64,000 nucleotides of DNA from Ruegeria atlantica (GTDB taxonomy: Bacteria; Pseudomonadota; Alphaproteobacteria; Rhodobacterales; Rhodobacteraceae): positions 79,070-143,069 of the forward strand of contig WQBJ01000010.1 in the NCBI GenBank assembly GCA_013032095.1. The letters run 5' to 3'. Below, piece after piece: positions 52,424 through 63,948 of the stretch. The translations under genes and the position numbers were made by a program. The stretch's first letter is position 1; every line of letters starts with the position of its first letter. The notes beneath the pieces are model-generated. The model had not been told where the DNA came from. It did not search any database and was given only the letters and a program-made list of their open reading frames with translations.

Positions 52424-54130
52424 TCAAGTGGTAGGATTACTTGCGCGCTGGAACGCCTTAACCAAATCGTTGCCGGTTTCAAAGTAGGCGTCCCGCCCGA
52501 CTAGATCGGTGACCCCGTAGCGGTCCAGTTCGCTGCGGACATCGGGCTCAACCAGCAGAAAGACCAGCCGGATGTTCTTGGCTTGCAGCAATTCGTGGAC
52601 ACTGCGCAGCGTGTAGCCAGCAGTGAAATCCACATCATCTACCGATGAAGCTTCGATGCAAAACCAGCGCAACTCGGGCTCGTTCTTCTCGACGATTTCG
52701 GTGACCTCATCTGACAGTCGCTGAGTGTTGGCGTAATAGAGGCTGTGCGAAAAGCGATAAATCACAAGGCCAGGTTCGAACGGTTTTGGGGCGGTAACGG
52801 TTTGAGTGTGCCAGTCACCGTCGCTGCTGCGGACAATGACCGCGTTTTTGGGGCGGTAGCCTCGGCGTGTATGGTCAATCAACGAAAGGACCATGGCAAA
52901 GATGATCCCTTGTTCAACGCCGACCAAAATCACCACGGCTGCTGTGGCGACAGCAATCCAGAATTCGGAGCGGGCCTGACGGTAGATAGCAGTCAATCCT
53001 TTCAGGTCGATCAGCTTGATGCCGATCAGAAAAACCACCGCAGACAGCGCTGCGTTCGGTAGGAAAGTCAGAGGACCGGTCAGAAACAGGATGACCATAA
53101 GGACAATCACAACCGTTGTCAGTTGCGCGATCTGGCTACGGCCTCCGGCACTGGCGACCATCTCGGTTTTGGTGGGGCTGCCGTTTACGACGAACGTGCC
53201 GGTGAATGCCGCGCCTAAATTGGCCAGGCCCAGCCCGACAAGATCGGTGTTCTCGCTGAACTTGTCTTCGTATCGGGCGGCATAGGCGCGAGAGGTCGCC
53301 GCGCTCTGCGCCAGAATGACTACAAAGATGGATAGTGCAGTGGGGGTCAGTTGTTTGAACAAGGACCAGCTCCAGTCCACATTTGGGATCGACAGGGCGG
53401 GTAGACCGCTGGGAACCTTGCCCAAAACGGCAATACCCGAGGCGCTGAACTGAAAGGCCCAGCTGCATAGTATGACGCCCAATATGGCGAACAGGGGGCC
53501 GGGTACTTTGGGCGACACCCGCTTGCAGCCAATGACAACCAACAGAACGCTTAGTGACACCGCGATCGTTGGCCAGCTTGTCTGGCCGTAGTGCTGTATG
53601 AGGTCCTGAATCATGGCGAGTGTGCCATGGCCAGATGCTTCAATTCCCAGCATGCCCGGAATTTCTCCTGTTGCCACCTGAATCCCGACGCCGGTTAGAA
53701 AACCGACCAGAACGGTGCGCGACAGGAAATCTGCTAGAAACCCAAGGCCGATAAGGCGCGCTGCTATCAACAGCACTGCCGCCATGAGGGCCAGCAGCGA
53801 AGCCAAAGCTAGATATTCGGAAGATCCCGATACTGCCATGCCCGCCAATGCCGAGGCGGTAATCGCAGCTGTCGCGGAATCCGCCCCTACCACAAGGTGC
53901 CGGGATGATCCGAACAGGGCGAACAGGGCCATCGGGATGAGGATCGTGTACAGCCCTGTCACCACCGGGGTTCCAGCGATCTTGGTGTAGCCCATCACCT
54001 CGGGGATCGCGAGACAGGCGAATGTCAACCCGGCCAGAACTTCGGTCGGCAGGGCAGAGCGGTTGATAGGCAGGATGCCCTGCAGGACGGGAAGCAGGAA
54101 TTTGCCCTCTGCGCGCTGCGGTCCGGCCAT
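52424..54130 (-). CDS. SulP family anion transporter with STAS domain
   Basis: 568 residues from the ATG at 54130 (AGGGTG six bases upstream). About 11-14 membrane helices with the SulP signatures GLTFACLAIPEVMGYTKIAG near the start, VVGADSATAAITASALAG, and NGSPTKTEMVASAGGRSQIA in the core. A STAS domain follows at about 440-560 (CIEASSVDDVDFTAGYTL). Sulfate, bicarbonate, dicarboxylates or other anions are possible substrates. It is transcribed against the surrounding ruv and tol genes and separates them. Confidence 0.9.
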   Translation of the reverse strand: MAGPQRAEGKFLLPVLQGILPINRSALPTEVLAGLTFACLAIPEVMGYTKIAGTPVVTGLYTILIPMALFALFGSSRHLVVGADSATAAITASALAGMAVSGSSEYLALASLLALMAAVLLIAARLIGLGFLADFLSRTVLVGFLTGVGIQVATGEIPGMLGIEASGHGTLAMIQDLIQHYGQTSWPTIAVSLSVLLVVIGCKRVSPKVPGPLFAILGVILCSWAFQFSASGIAVLGKVPSGLPALSIPNVDWSWSLFKQLTPTALSIFVVILAQSAATSRAYAARYEDKFSENTDLVGLGLANLGAAFTGTFVVNGSPTKTEMVASAGGRSQIAQLTTVVIVLMVILFLTGPLTFLPNAALSAVVFLIGIKLIDLKGLTAIYRQARSEFWIAVATAAVVILVGVEQGIIFAMVLSLIDHTRRGYRPKNAVIVRSSDGDWHTQTVTAPKPFEPGLVIYRFSHSLYYANTQRLSDEVTEIVEKNEPELRWFCIEASSVDDVDFTAGYTLRSVHELLQAKNIRLVFLLVEPDVRSELDRYGVTDLVGRDAYFETGNDLVKAFQRASNPTT

Positions 54131-54322
54131 TCGATCACCCTTTAATTTCAACTCACTATTTGGTCAGACTAGTCGGCAGATGGCTAAATTTCGATACACG
54201 AATGCCGTGTGATGCGAATTTGTCGTCCTTTGGGGATTGCGCCACTACCGACATTTGTGTGAGGCATATCCTGCCCTATGGCTGATCATTTTTACAAAAA
54301 TAGAACGACCGGATTGGTGCCA

Positions 54323-54730
54323 ATGACTGACCAAAGTTCTGAACAGCAAAAGCATGTATATTCGGTGCGGGTTTACTACGAAGACACCGATATGGGCGGT
54401 GTGGTCTATCACGCAAACTACCTGAAATATATCGAACGTGCCCGGTCGGACTTTGTGCGCCATTTGGGGAACGACCAGAACGCAATGCGCGATGACGGCA
54501 TCGTCTGGGTGATCCGGCGGATCGAGGCGGATTATCTGGCGCCAGCGCGGTTCGACGACGAATTGACCATTGAAACTCACTTCATTTCACGCTCGGGCGT
54601 CCGGCTTACGATGGGCCAGTTGGTAAAACGTGGCGAGACCGAGATTTTTCGCGCCACAGTCACCGCTGTTTGCATGAATGCGCAGGGCAAACCGGTGCGA
54701 CTTCCGGCAGAGATTCGCGCATTGCTGTAA
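54323..54730 (+). CDS. ybgC: Tol-Pal-associated acyl-CoA thioesterase YbgC
   Basis: 135 residues from the ATG at 54323. Hotdog fold with the YbgC motif VYYEDTDMGGVVYHANYLKY (about 14-33) and catalytic Asp in EDTD. It hydrolyses short acyl-CoA or acyl-ACP and is the first gene of tol operons, linked to envelope phospholipid metabolism. An in-frame ATG at 54278 would add 15 residues; family length favours 54323, though neither has a strong ribosome site. tolQ follows 110 bp later. Confidence 0.9.
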   Translation: MTDQSSEQQKHVYSVRVYYEDTDMGGVVYHANYLKYIERARSDFVRHLGNDQNAMRDDGIVWVIRRIEADYLAPARFDDELTIETHFISRSGVRLTMGQLVKRGETEIFRATVTAVCMNAQGKPVRLPAEIRALL

Positions 54731-54840
54731 CAAATTGCGGCGTTGGGGTGGTTCTGTTGGCTTTTCGGGACCAACTGAGTTAGCGTTTGGCAAAACAAGG
54801 CCAAACGAACGGCCGTCAGGCAAAAACAAAGAGCAGGTTC

Positions 54841-55536
54841 ATGGAAGCTGAAACGCTGGCGCTGGCGCAGGAGATCGACTTCTCCATGTGGGGGCTGTAT
54901 GCCCGCGCGACCTTTATCGTCAAACTGGTAATGTTGATGCTGGTCGGCGCATCCGTCTGGTCCTGGGCGATCATCATTCAGAAACTGATCAACTACCGTG
55001 CGGCGCGCCGTGAGGCGCAGGTGTTTGATGAAAGCTTCTGGTCCGGGAACCCTTTGGATGAGCTGTTCGAGCAGATTGGCACCCAGCCCGATGGAAGTTC
55101 AGAGAAGATTTTCGCTGCCGGCATGATCGAATGGCGGCGGTCTCACCGAACCGATGGCGGCTTGATTGCGGGTGCCACGGCCCGGATTGACCGGTCGATG
55201 GACGTGGCGATTGCCAAAGAGTCTGAGACATTGCAGAAAGGCCTGCCGATTTTGGCGACCGTGGGCTCGACCGCACCGTTTATCGGCCTGTTCGGTACCG
55301 TCTGGGGCATTATGAATGCCTTCATCGAGATCGCCGAGCAACAGAACACCAACCTCGCCGTTGTGGCACCGGGCATTGCCGAGGCTCTGCTGGCCACCGG
55401 ATTGGGCCTGCTGGCCGCTATACCGGCGGTGATCTTCTACAATAAGCTCAGCGCGGACAGTGACCGGATCGTCGGCGGCTATGAGGCTTTTGCAGACGAA
55501 TTTGCCACCATCCTGTCGCGGCAGTTGGACAGCTGA
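54841..55536 (+). CDS. tolQ: Tol-Pal system proton channel protein TolQ
   Basis: 231 residues. Three membrane helices in the ExbB/TolQ/MotA pattern: a first helix at about 24-44, then the long second and third helices carrying GLPILATVGSTAPFIGLFGTV and APGIAEALLATGLGLLAAIP. TolQ with TolR uses the proton gradient to energise TolA. The ATG at 54841 has AGCAGG upstream. tolR starts 1 bp after the stop. Part of one operon through cpoB and probably tilS. Confidence 0.96.
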   Translation: MEAETLALAQEIDFSMWGLYARATFIVKLVMLMLVGASVWSWAIIIQKLINYRAARREAQVFDESFWSGNPLDELFEQIGTQPDGSSEKIFAAGMIEWRRSHRTDGGLIAGATARIDRSMDVAIAKESETLQKGLPILATVGSTAPFIGLFGTVWGIMNAFIEIAEQQNTNLAVVAPGIAEALLATGLGLLAAIPAVIFYNKLSADSDRIVGGYEAFADEFATILSRQLDS

Positions 55537-55537
55537 C

Positions 55538-56014
55538 ATGGGCGCGGCGGTTCAGCAACCCTCGAACGGAAACGGGCGCAGACGCGGACGGCGCCGCGGC
55601 CGTGCTCAGCCGATGGCTGAGATCAACGTGACGCCGTTTGTGGATGTCATGCTTGTGTTGCTGATCATTTTCATGGTGGCGGCCCCGTTGCTGACTGTGG
55701 GTGTGCCGGTGGATTTGCCCAAGACAGCGGCCAGCGCATTGCCCGGTGACAACGAAGAACCTCTGACAGTGACGCTGACTGCCGATGGCCGGGTACAAAT
55801 CCAGACCACGGATGTTCTGCGCGAAGAGTTGATTGGCAAGCTGCGTGCCATAGCGGCAGAACGAACCAGTGACCGTGTTTTCCTGCGCGCGGATGGGGTG
55901 ATCCCCTACGCACAAGTGATGCAGGTCATGGGCGCGCTGAATGCGGGTGGGTTTTCCAATGTAGGCCTTGTGACCGACACCGGCGGGCCAACTCTGGATG
56001 AAGGTGGAGAGTGA
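55538..56014 (+). CDS. tolR: Tol-Pal system protein TolR (ExbD family)
   Basis: 158 residues. A basic N-terminal tail (GNGRRRGRRRGRAQPMAEIN) precedes the single helix with the essential Asp (VTPFVDVMLVLLIIFMVAA), then the periplasmic ExbD domain. The tail is unusually Arg-rich over about 15 residues. Works with TolQ. tolA starts 9 bp downstream with GAGG as ribosome site. Confidence 0.95.
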   Translation: MGAAVQQPSNGNGRRRGRRRGRAQPMAEINVTPFVDVMLVLLIIFMVAAPLLTVGVPVDLPKTAASALPGDNEEPLTVTLTADGRVQIQTTDVLREELIGKLRAIAAERTSDRVFLRADGVIPYAQVMQVMGALNAGGFSNVGLVTDTGGPTLDEGGE

Positions 56015-56023
56015 GGCCGCACG

Positions 56024-57118
56024 GTGGATACCGGCACCAAGATCTCGGCGATTGCCCATGTCACTTTGATTGGATGGGCTTTTTTCGGCGGTACATTCCG
56101 GTCCGAACCCCTTCCTATGGCAGTGCAGGAGGTGTCGGTGGTTTCGGCTGAGCAGTTCGCCGCAATGACCGCACAGCGCGACGCGCCCGAGGTGCCGACC
56201 CCCACCGCATTGCAACAGCCCGAAGCGCCCGAGGAAGAGGTCGCCCCGCCTGAGACAGTGGAGGAAGAACTGACCCCGCCGGAAGTCGCAACGCCGCCGG
56301 AACCCGAACCCGATCCCGTACCTGAGCCGGTCGAGCCCCCACCCGAGCCGGAAGTGGTCGAGGAACCACCGATTTTGGATCAACCGGAACCGGTGACCGA
56401 GATATTGCCTGTGCCGCCGGGCCCCGAGGCGCAACCGCGCGCGGCCGATAAGGTTGCACCGGAACCCATTGCCCCGCCGCCGCCAGAGGCGCAGCCGGAT
56501 GACATCGAAACTCCTGCCGTGTCATTGGATGAGGGCGCAGAGACCCAACAGGAACAGCAGGATCAGACCGCCCCGGAAGAGGCTACGGATGAGATTGTGA
56601 CCGAGGCGGAAGAGACCAAAGAGAATGCTCCGCGTACGTCTCCGCGGCCCCAAGTGCGGCCCAACCGACCCGCGCCTCCGGCACCGACCGAAGTCGCCGA
56701 GGAACAGGAAACAACACCGCCGGCACAAGTCGACGAAAGCGCGGTTGAGGACGCTCTGGCTGAGGCTTTGGCGCAGGGCAGCGAACCCTCTGGCCCGCCG
56801 CTGACCAGCGGTGAAAAGGACGCAATGCGTCTGGCGGTTTCGCAGTGCTGGAACGTCGGTTCCCTGTCCACAGATGCGCTGCAAACGGTCGTTGTTGTGG
56901 GCTTTTCGCTGACCCCGGATGGCAAGGTTGTTGGGGGCAGTTTGCGCATGCTTGACAGCTCTGGCGGTACGGCAGCGTCTGCAAAACAAGCATATGAAGC
57001 TGCTCGACGGGCAATTTTGCGCTGTGGAGCCAAAGGATATGACCTGCCTGCTGACAAATACGCTCAGTGGCAGGATATTGAGATTACATTCAATCCCGAG
57101 AGGATGCGGATAAAATGA
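56024..57118 (+). CDS. tolA: Tol-Pal system protein TolA
   Basis: 364 residues. One membrane helix at about 7-24, then a very long Pro/Glu/Val-rich, low-complexity periplasmic stretch (about 45-245) in place of the Ala-rich helical domain of E. coli, and a C-terminal TolA domain with two Cys ([19 protein letters not shown]). It bridges to TolB and Pal in the outer membrane. The start is GTG at 56024. Its stop overlaps the start of tolB by 4 bp. Confidence 0.9.
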   Translation: MDTGTKISAIAHVTLIGWAFFGGTFRSEPLPMAVQEVSVVSAEQFAAMTAQRDAPEVPTPTALQQPEAPEEEVAPPETVEEELTPPEVATPPEPEPDPVPEPVEPPPEPEVVEEPPILDQPEPVTEILPVPPGPEAQPRAADKVAPEPIAPPPPEAQPDDIETPAVSLDEGAETQQEQQDQTAPEEATDEIVTEAEETKENAPRTSPRPQVRPNRPAPPAPTEVAEEQETTPPAQVDESAVEDALAEALAQGSEPSGPPLTSGEKDAMRLAVSQCWNVGSLSTDALQTVVVVGFSLTPDGKVVGGSLRMLDSSGGTAASAKQAYEAARRAILRCGAKGYDLPADKYAQWQDIEITFNPERMRIK

Positions 57119-58434
57119 TGAGATTTCTGACCAGCCTGTTGCTTGGCCTGACGATTTTGACAGCGCCGGTATATGCCCAGAACGGACCGCTGCGTCTGGA
57201 ACTGGATCAGGGGATCATCGAGCCCTTGCCCTTTGCGGTGCCGAATTTCGTGCCCGACGGGCCAGCGGCGACGCAATATGCGAATGACATCTCTCGGGTC
57301 ATTGCGGCTGACCTGACAGGCACCGGGTTGTTCCGTGAGATTTCTCCCGAAGCCTTCATCAGCCGGGTCAGCAGCTTTGACGCCCCGGTGCAGTTTGCGG
57401 ACTGGAAGGCCATCAATGCAGAGGCGCTGGTAACCGGAGCGGTGAATGTCTCCGGCAACCGCCTGACAGTGCGATTCCGGGTCTGGGACGTGTTTTCCGG
57501 GCAAGAACTGGGCAACGGTCTGCAGTTCGCGGGCACGACCGAGGGCTGGCGGCGCATGGCGCATAAGGTGGCCGATCAGGTCTATAGCCGGATCACCGGT
57601 GAGGGGGCTTATTTCGACAGTCGCGTGGCGTTTGTGTCTGAAAGTGGTCCCAAGGATCAACGCCTGAAACGCCTAGCGATCATGGATTATGACGGTGCCA
57701 ATGTTCAGTACCTGACAGACAGCTCGTCCATCGTGCTGGCCCCGCGCTTTTCACCGACGGGCGACCGGTTGCTCTATACCAGCTATGAAACCGGCCAGCC
57801 GCGCATCTACGTTTTGGATGTTGACCGCGTGCAAAGGACCGAACTGAAGACACAAGAAGGCACGATGAGCTTTTCGCCGCGCTTTTCGCCGGATGGCCGA
57901 TCGATTGTGTATTCGTTGATCCAAGGCGGCAATACCGACCTGTGGAAAATGGATCTGGCTTCGGGGCAAAGTGTGCGTCTGACCAACACAACGGCGATTG
58001 AAACCGCGCCCAGCTATTCACCGGATGGGTCACAAATCGTATTTGAAAGCGACCGCTCGGGTACGCCGCAGCTATACATAATGCCGGCGAATGGGGGTGA
58101 AGCGACCCGCATCAGCTTTGGTCAGGGGCGTTACGGTACTCCAGTTTGGTCCCCACGCGGCGACCTGATCGCGTTCACCAAGCAGAATAAGGGCCGTTTC
58201 CATATCGGCGTCATGCGTGTCGATGGCAGCGAAGAGCGGCTGCTGACCTCTTCTTTCCTAGACGAAGGGCCGACCTGGTCTCCCAATGGACGTGTCATCA
58301 TGTTCACGCGTGAGACGCAAGGTGCGAGCGGTCGGGCGACGCTGTATTCCGTGGATATTTCGGGGCGGAACCTGCGCCCGGTCAGAACTCCGGATGGTGG
58401 CAGCGATCCGTCTTGGGGGCCATTGCAGAATTGA
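57115..58434 (+). CDS. tolB: Tol-Pal system beta-propeller protein TolB
   Basis: 439 residues. Signal peptide ([19 protein letters not shown]), N-terminal alpha/beta domain, then a six-blade WD-like propeller marked by repeated SPDG motifs ([50 protein letters not shown]). It lives in the periplasm and binds Pal and TolA. Two adjacent ATGs (57115, 57118) begin the gene; either works. pal follows after 88 bp, a gap that could carry an extra promoter. Confidence 0.96.
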   Translation: MMRFLTSLLLGLTILTAPVYAQNGPLRLELDQGIIEPLPFAVPNFVPDGPAATQYANDISRVIAADLTGTGLFREISPEAFISRVSSFDAPVQFADWKAINAEALVTGAVNVSGNRLTVRFRVWDVFSGQELGNGLQFAGTTEGWRRMAHKVADQVYSRITGEGAYFDSRVAFVSESGPKDQRLKRLAIMDYDGANVQYLTDSSSIVLAPRFSPTGDRLLYTSYETGQPRIYVLDVDRVQRTELKTQEGTMSFSPRFSPDGRSIVYSLIQGGNTDLWKMDLASGQSVRLTNTTAIETAPSYSPDGSQIVFESDRSGTPQLYIMPANGGEATRISFGQGRYGTPVWSPRGDLIAFTKQNKGRFHIGVMRVDGSEERLLTSSFLDEGPTWSPNGRVIMFTRETQGASGRATLYSVDISGRNLRPVRTPDGGSDPSWGPLQN

Positions 58435-58522
58435 TCGGGGCAGGGGCTTGGAAAAGTTCACAAAAATCCTGCACTGTGATACAGAGACGGCAATAAACCG
58501 ATAAAACGACGAGGCACCTGAA

Positions 58523-59032
58523 ATGAATGTATTGGGCAAAATCATAGCGTTGGGCGCGCTGAGTGTCATCGCCGCCTGCACCAACAACGATCCGTCGGCA
58601 TTGGGCGGTGGGTTTGGCAATGGCGCAAACGGGTCAATCGCGCCAGGTTCGCCAAGCGATCCACGCTCACCGGCCTACTTCCAGCAAACCATTGGCGACC
58701 GTGTGTTGTTTGCTGTGGACCAGTCGACCCTGACACCGCAGGCGCAAACGATCCTGCAAGGTCAGGCGGAGTGGCTGATGGCCAACCCGGATTATGTAGC
58801 AACCATCGAAGGCCATGCGGACGAACAGGGCACGCGCGAATACAACCTCGGGCTTGGTGCCAAACGGGCGAATGCGGCTCGGGATTACCTGATCTCGCGC
58901 GGGGTTGCGGGCAACCGCTTAACGACTGTCAGCTATGGCAAGGAACGCCCGATCGAGATTTGCAGCACCGAGGACTGCTATTCCAAAAACCGCCGCGCGG
59001 TGACGGTGCTGACCGGTTCAACCTTGGGGTAA
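58523..59032 (+). CDS. pal: Peptidoglycan-associated lipoprotein Pal
   Basis: 169 residues. Lipobox VIAAC with lipidated Cys19, a Gly/Asn-rich linker and the OmpA-like domain with the peptidoglycan-binding GHADEQGTREYNLGLGAKRA. It anchors the outer membrane to the wall and binds TolB. AGGCACC-type ribosome site is weak but the lipoprotein signal fixes the start. cpoB starts 4 bp after the stop. Confidence 0.96.
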   Translation: MNVLGKIIALGALSVIAACTNNDPSALGGGFGNGANGSIAPGSPSDPRSPAYFQQTIGDRVLFAVDQSTLTPQAQTILQGQAEWLMANPDYVATIEGHADEQGTREYNLGLGAKRANAARDYLISRGVAGNRLTTVSYGKERPIEICSTEDCYSKNRRAVTVLTGSTLG

Positions 59033-59036
59033 GAAG

Positions 59037-59861
59037 ATGAAATTTGCAGGATGGGTTCTGGCCGCAGTCGTTGCGACTGCTGGTATGGCGCAAGCACAGG
59101 ATCAGCAAACGCTGGCGGATATCCGGCAGGAGCTGACGGTGCTGCATGTGGAGATTCAGCGCCTGAAGCGTGAGTTTTCGACCACCGGGTCTCCAGCTCC
59201 GAACCTGTCCGGCAGTTCGATTCTTGAACGTGTGGATGCTATCGAGTCCGAATTGCAGCGTCTGACGAGCCAGACCGAGCAGTTAAACCAGCGGGTGCAG
59301 AACATTGTGACGGATGGCACCAACCGGATTGGAGACCTCGAATTCCGTCTGGTTGAACTGGAAGGTGGCGATCTGAGTACGCTGGGTGAGACCTCGACCC
59401 TTGGCGGCGAAACGCAGATTACGGCGGCGGCTCCTGTGACGCCGGCAGCCCCGTCGGTGTCCGATCAGGGAGAACTGGCGATAGGCGAACAGGCGGATTT
59501 TGACACCGCCGCGCAAGCGTTGGCCGAAGGGAACTTTCAGGCGGCTGCTGAGCAGTTCGCGCAATTTGAAACTTCTTACCCCGGCAGCCCTCTGGCCCCC
59601 GAGGCCAATCTGAAACGCGGGCAGGCACTGGAAGGTCTGGGCGACACGCGCGAGGCTGCGCGGGCGTTCTTGGCCAGCTTTACGGGTGACTCCGAGGGGA
59701 CATTTGCGCCCGAGGCATTGTTCGAACTGGGGGCTGCATTAGGACGTTTGGGGCAAACAGATCAGGCCTGCATCACTCTTTCCGAGGTTGGCGTGCGCTT
59801 CCCTTCTTCGGCCACTGTTTCGGCGGCCACACAGGAAATGGCGTCTCTGGGCTGTTCTTGA
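59037..59861 (+). CDS. cpoB: Cell division coordinator CpoB (YbgF)
   Basis: 274 residues. Signal peptide (VLAAVVATAGMAQAQ), a coiled-coil trimerisation segment (about 24-100, LADIRQELTVLHVEIQRLKR), a linker and C-terminal TPR repeats (about 150-274, AAEQFAQFETSYPGSPLAPE, then AARAFLASF). It coordinates outer membrane constriction and wall synthesis with the Tol system. Its stop overlaps the TTG start of tilS. Confidence 0.93.
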   Translation: MKFAGWVLAAVVATAGMAQAQDQQTLADIRQELTVLHVEIQRLKREFSTTGSPAPNLSGSSILERVDAIESELQRLTSQTEQLNQRVQNIVTDGTNRIGDLEFRLVELEGGDLSTLGETSTLGGETQITAAAPVTPAAPSVSDQGELAIGEQADFDTAAQALAEGNFQAAAEQFAQFETSYPGSPLAPEANLKRGQALEGLGDTREAARAFLASFTGDSEGTFAPEALFELGAALGRLGQTDQACITLSEVGVRFPSSATVSAATQEMASLGCS

Positions 59862-61111
59862 CCGACCAGGCTGAAACTCTTCGATCTGAACTCCGCGCGC
59901 GGTTACCTGCACAGTTGCCGCCTCGTTTGGGCGTTGCCGTGTCTGGTGGTGGAGATTCGGTTGCACTGATGCATCTGTTGCATGACATCGCACAGACCGA
60001 GCAAGTAGACCTTTTCATCTCAACTGTAGACCACGGCCTGCGTCCTGAATCCAAGGCTGAGGCTTCAGCTGTCGCCGAACAGGCGGCCAAGATGGGCATC
60101 CCCCATGAAACGCTGCTTTGGCGGGGCTGGGATGGCACCGGGAACTTGCAGGATCAGGCGCGACAGGCGCGGTATCGGTTGCTGACCGATTGGGCGAAGC
60201 GTAACGGGATTCCTGCAATCGCTTTGGGTCACACGGCGGATGATCAGGCCGAGACGATTTTGATGCGGCTTGGTCGGGCGGCTGGGGTCAGCGGCCTCTC
60301 GGGCATGCCTTACGCGCGGGATCACAACGGCGTCACGCTGCTGCGTCCGATGCTGGGAATCACGCGCCAAAGCCTGCGGAATTACTTGTTGGGGCTTGGA
60401 CAGGGCTGGATTGAAGACCCGTCGAATCACGACCAGAAATTCGACCGGATCAAGGCGCGAGAGGCGCTCGCGGGGCTTGGGGCGCTTGGAGTATCTGCCC
60501 AATCTTTGGCCCGGGTCGCAGAAAATCTTGCACAAGCGCGTGAGGCGCTGGCGCTCTATACGCAGGAATCCGCGCGCAAGTGCGCGACGGTAGACGGTGG
60601 AGATGTCTGTATCCACCGCAACGGGTTCAGGCTGCTTCCATTGGAAATCCAAAGGCGGCTGGTCGTCGGCATCATAGCCTGGATTGCGGGGCAAGGTTAT
60701 CCGCCGCGCGGGGCAGCGGTTGATCAAGCCGTAACCGCTGTTGCTGAAGGGCAGACGCTGACCCTTGCGGGCTGCCTGCTGATCTCGCGTCGGGATAAAG
60801 CGTGGTTTTGCAGGGAGCTAAACGCGGTGGCGACGACAACCGCCGCACCGCAAGAGGTTTGGGACAAACGCTGGGTTTTGTCCGGGCCGCAGACCGCAGG
60901 CGCCGAGGTCCGCGCACTGGGAGAGGCCGGTTTACCGCAGGTGCCCGAGTGGCGCGCCTTGGGCAAACCCCGTCATGCGCTGTTGGCCTCGCCCGCAGTT
61001 TGGAGCGGGGAGAACCTGCTGGCGGCACCTCTGGCCGACTATTCAAACGGTTGGGTGGCTGAATTCGCCCCGCGAAGACCCGAGTTTTACTCTTCGCTTT
61101 TATCGCATTGA
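59858..61111 (+). CDS. tilS: tRNA(Ile)-lysidine synthase
   Basis: 417 residues. PP-loop ATPase motif SGGGDS at 29-34; further TilS motifs are GHTADDQAETILMRLGR and LGQGWIEDPSNHD. It changes C34 of tRNA-Ile(CAU) to lysidine so that AUA codons are read. The start is TTG at 59858 overlapping the cpoB stop by 4 bp (TTGA), which suggests coupled translation. ftsH follows 76 bp later. Confidence 0.93.
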   Translation: MTDQAETLRSELRARLPAQLPPRLGVAVSGGGDSVALMHLLHDIAQTEQVDLFISTVDHGLRPESKAEASAVAEQAAKMGIPHETLLWRGWDGTGNLQDQARQARYRLLTDWAKRNGIPAIALGHTADDQAETILMRLGRAAGVSGLSGMPYARDHNGVTLLRPMLGITRQSLRNYLLGLGQGWIEDPSNHDQKFDRIKAREALAGLGALGVSAQSLARVAENLAQAREALALYTQESARKCATVDGGDVCIHRNGFRLLPLEIQRRLVVGIIAWIAGQGYPPRGAAVDQAVTAVAEGQTLTLAGCLLISRRDKAWFCRELNAVATTTAAPQEVWDKRWVLSGPQTAGAEVRALGEAGLPQVPEWRALGKPRHALLASPAVWSGENLLAAPLADYSNGWVAEFAPRRPEFYSSLLSH

Positions 61112-61187
61112 ACATGCTTGAATCATCTCTATTTTATAGAGCAACCCGGCAGACCCCCACCTGCCGAAATCTTTTGGGAGATTTTCC

Positions 61188-63104
<1,917 letters not shown>

Positions 63105-63111
63105 ATTCAGT

Positions 63112-63141
63112 AGACCCGGGCATTGTTCCGGGTCTTTTTTT
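63112..63141 (+). terminator. Rho-independent terminator of ftsH
   Basis: AGACCCGG / CCGGGTCT stem with an eight-base loop and TTTTTTT, directly after the ftsH stop. It closes the long tol-tilS-ftsH run of genes. Confidence 0.93.
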
Positions 63142-63207
63142 GCCTTTTCATTTGGGGCTTGCTGTCTTCTATTGCGGTTCTACGAGCAGCTCTGAAAGGG
63201 ACAAGAA

Positions 63208-63783
63208 GTGCCAGTTTTGCGTGAGACCGAATACAAGGGCAAGGTGGTCTGGTTGGGCCACGTTCCCACGGGTGAAACCATTCGGGCAAATGCTGTAGAT
63301 GCGCTCGACCTTGGGTTTTCGGGGGATCGCGGCGCCCGGCATGAGGGCGTAAACCGCGGCTCTTGCGTGCGGGTGAAGAATCTGTACCCGCAGGGCACAG
63401 AAATCCGCAATGTCCGGCAATTGTCGGTGCTGTCCGAGGAAGAGATCACGGCGACGGCAGAAAAAATGGGGTTGAATCAGTTGGACCCGTCTTTTCTGGG
63501 CGCAAGTATTGTGCTGCGGGGCATTCCGGATTTCACCCATATCCCGCCGTCCTCGCGGCTGCAGGTTGCAAGTGGTGTGACTATCACAGTTGATATGGAA
63601 AACCGCCCCTGCGTACTTCCCGGGCGCGAGATTGAAACCGATCTGCCCGGTTATGGCGCGGCGTTCAAACCGGCTGCACATGGGCGACGCGGGATCACAG
63701 CCTGGGTCGAACGTCCTGGAGAATTAAAACTGGGCGATACAATGACACTGTTTGTCCCGCATCAACGGAATTGGGCACCATAG
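63208..63783 (+). CDS. MOSC domain protein
   Basis: 191 residues, a single MOSC domain without the N-terminal beta-barrel. The likely active Cys135 lies in NRPCVLPGREIE; HEGVNRGSCVRV and PQGTEIRNVRQLSVLSEE are other MOSC landmarks. MOSC proteins handle sulfur or bind molybdenum cofactor. The start ATG at 63208 follows AAAGGGACAAG. It may be cotranscribed with nothing; the ftsH terminator lies before it and 165 bp separate it from fhs. Confidence 0.85.
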   Translation: MPVLRETEYKGKVVWLGHVPTGETIRANAVDALDLGFSGDRGARHEGVNRGSCVRVKNLYPQGTEIRNVRQLSVLSEEEITATAEKMGLNQLDPSFLGASIVLRGIPDFTHIPPSSRLQVASGVTITVDMENRPCVLPGREIETDLPGYGAAFKPAAHGRRGITAWVERPGELKLGDTMTLFVPHQRNWAP

Positions 63784-63948
63784 GCCGAGTCCGTTTCCAA
63801 TTAGAAACACCGGATATGCTCCAACGCCGTTTCGCGGCATGAATATGTCGGAATCTATAGCCATCTACTTTGTGTACAACGGTATGGATGACCCAGCGCC
63901 GGCGCCCTGCGTCGGTTTTGCACGGTATTCAATCAAGGACCATGGCCA

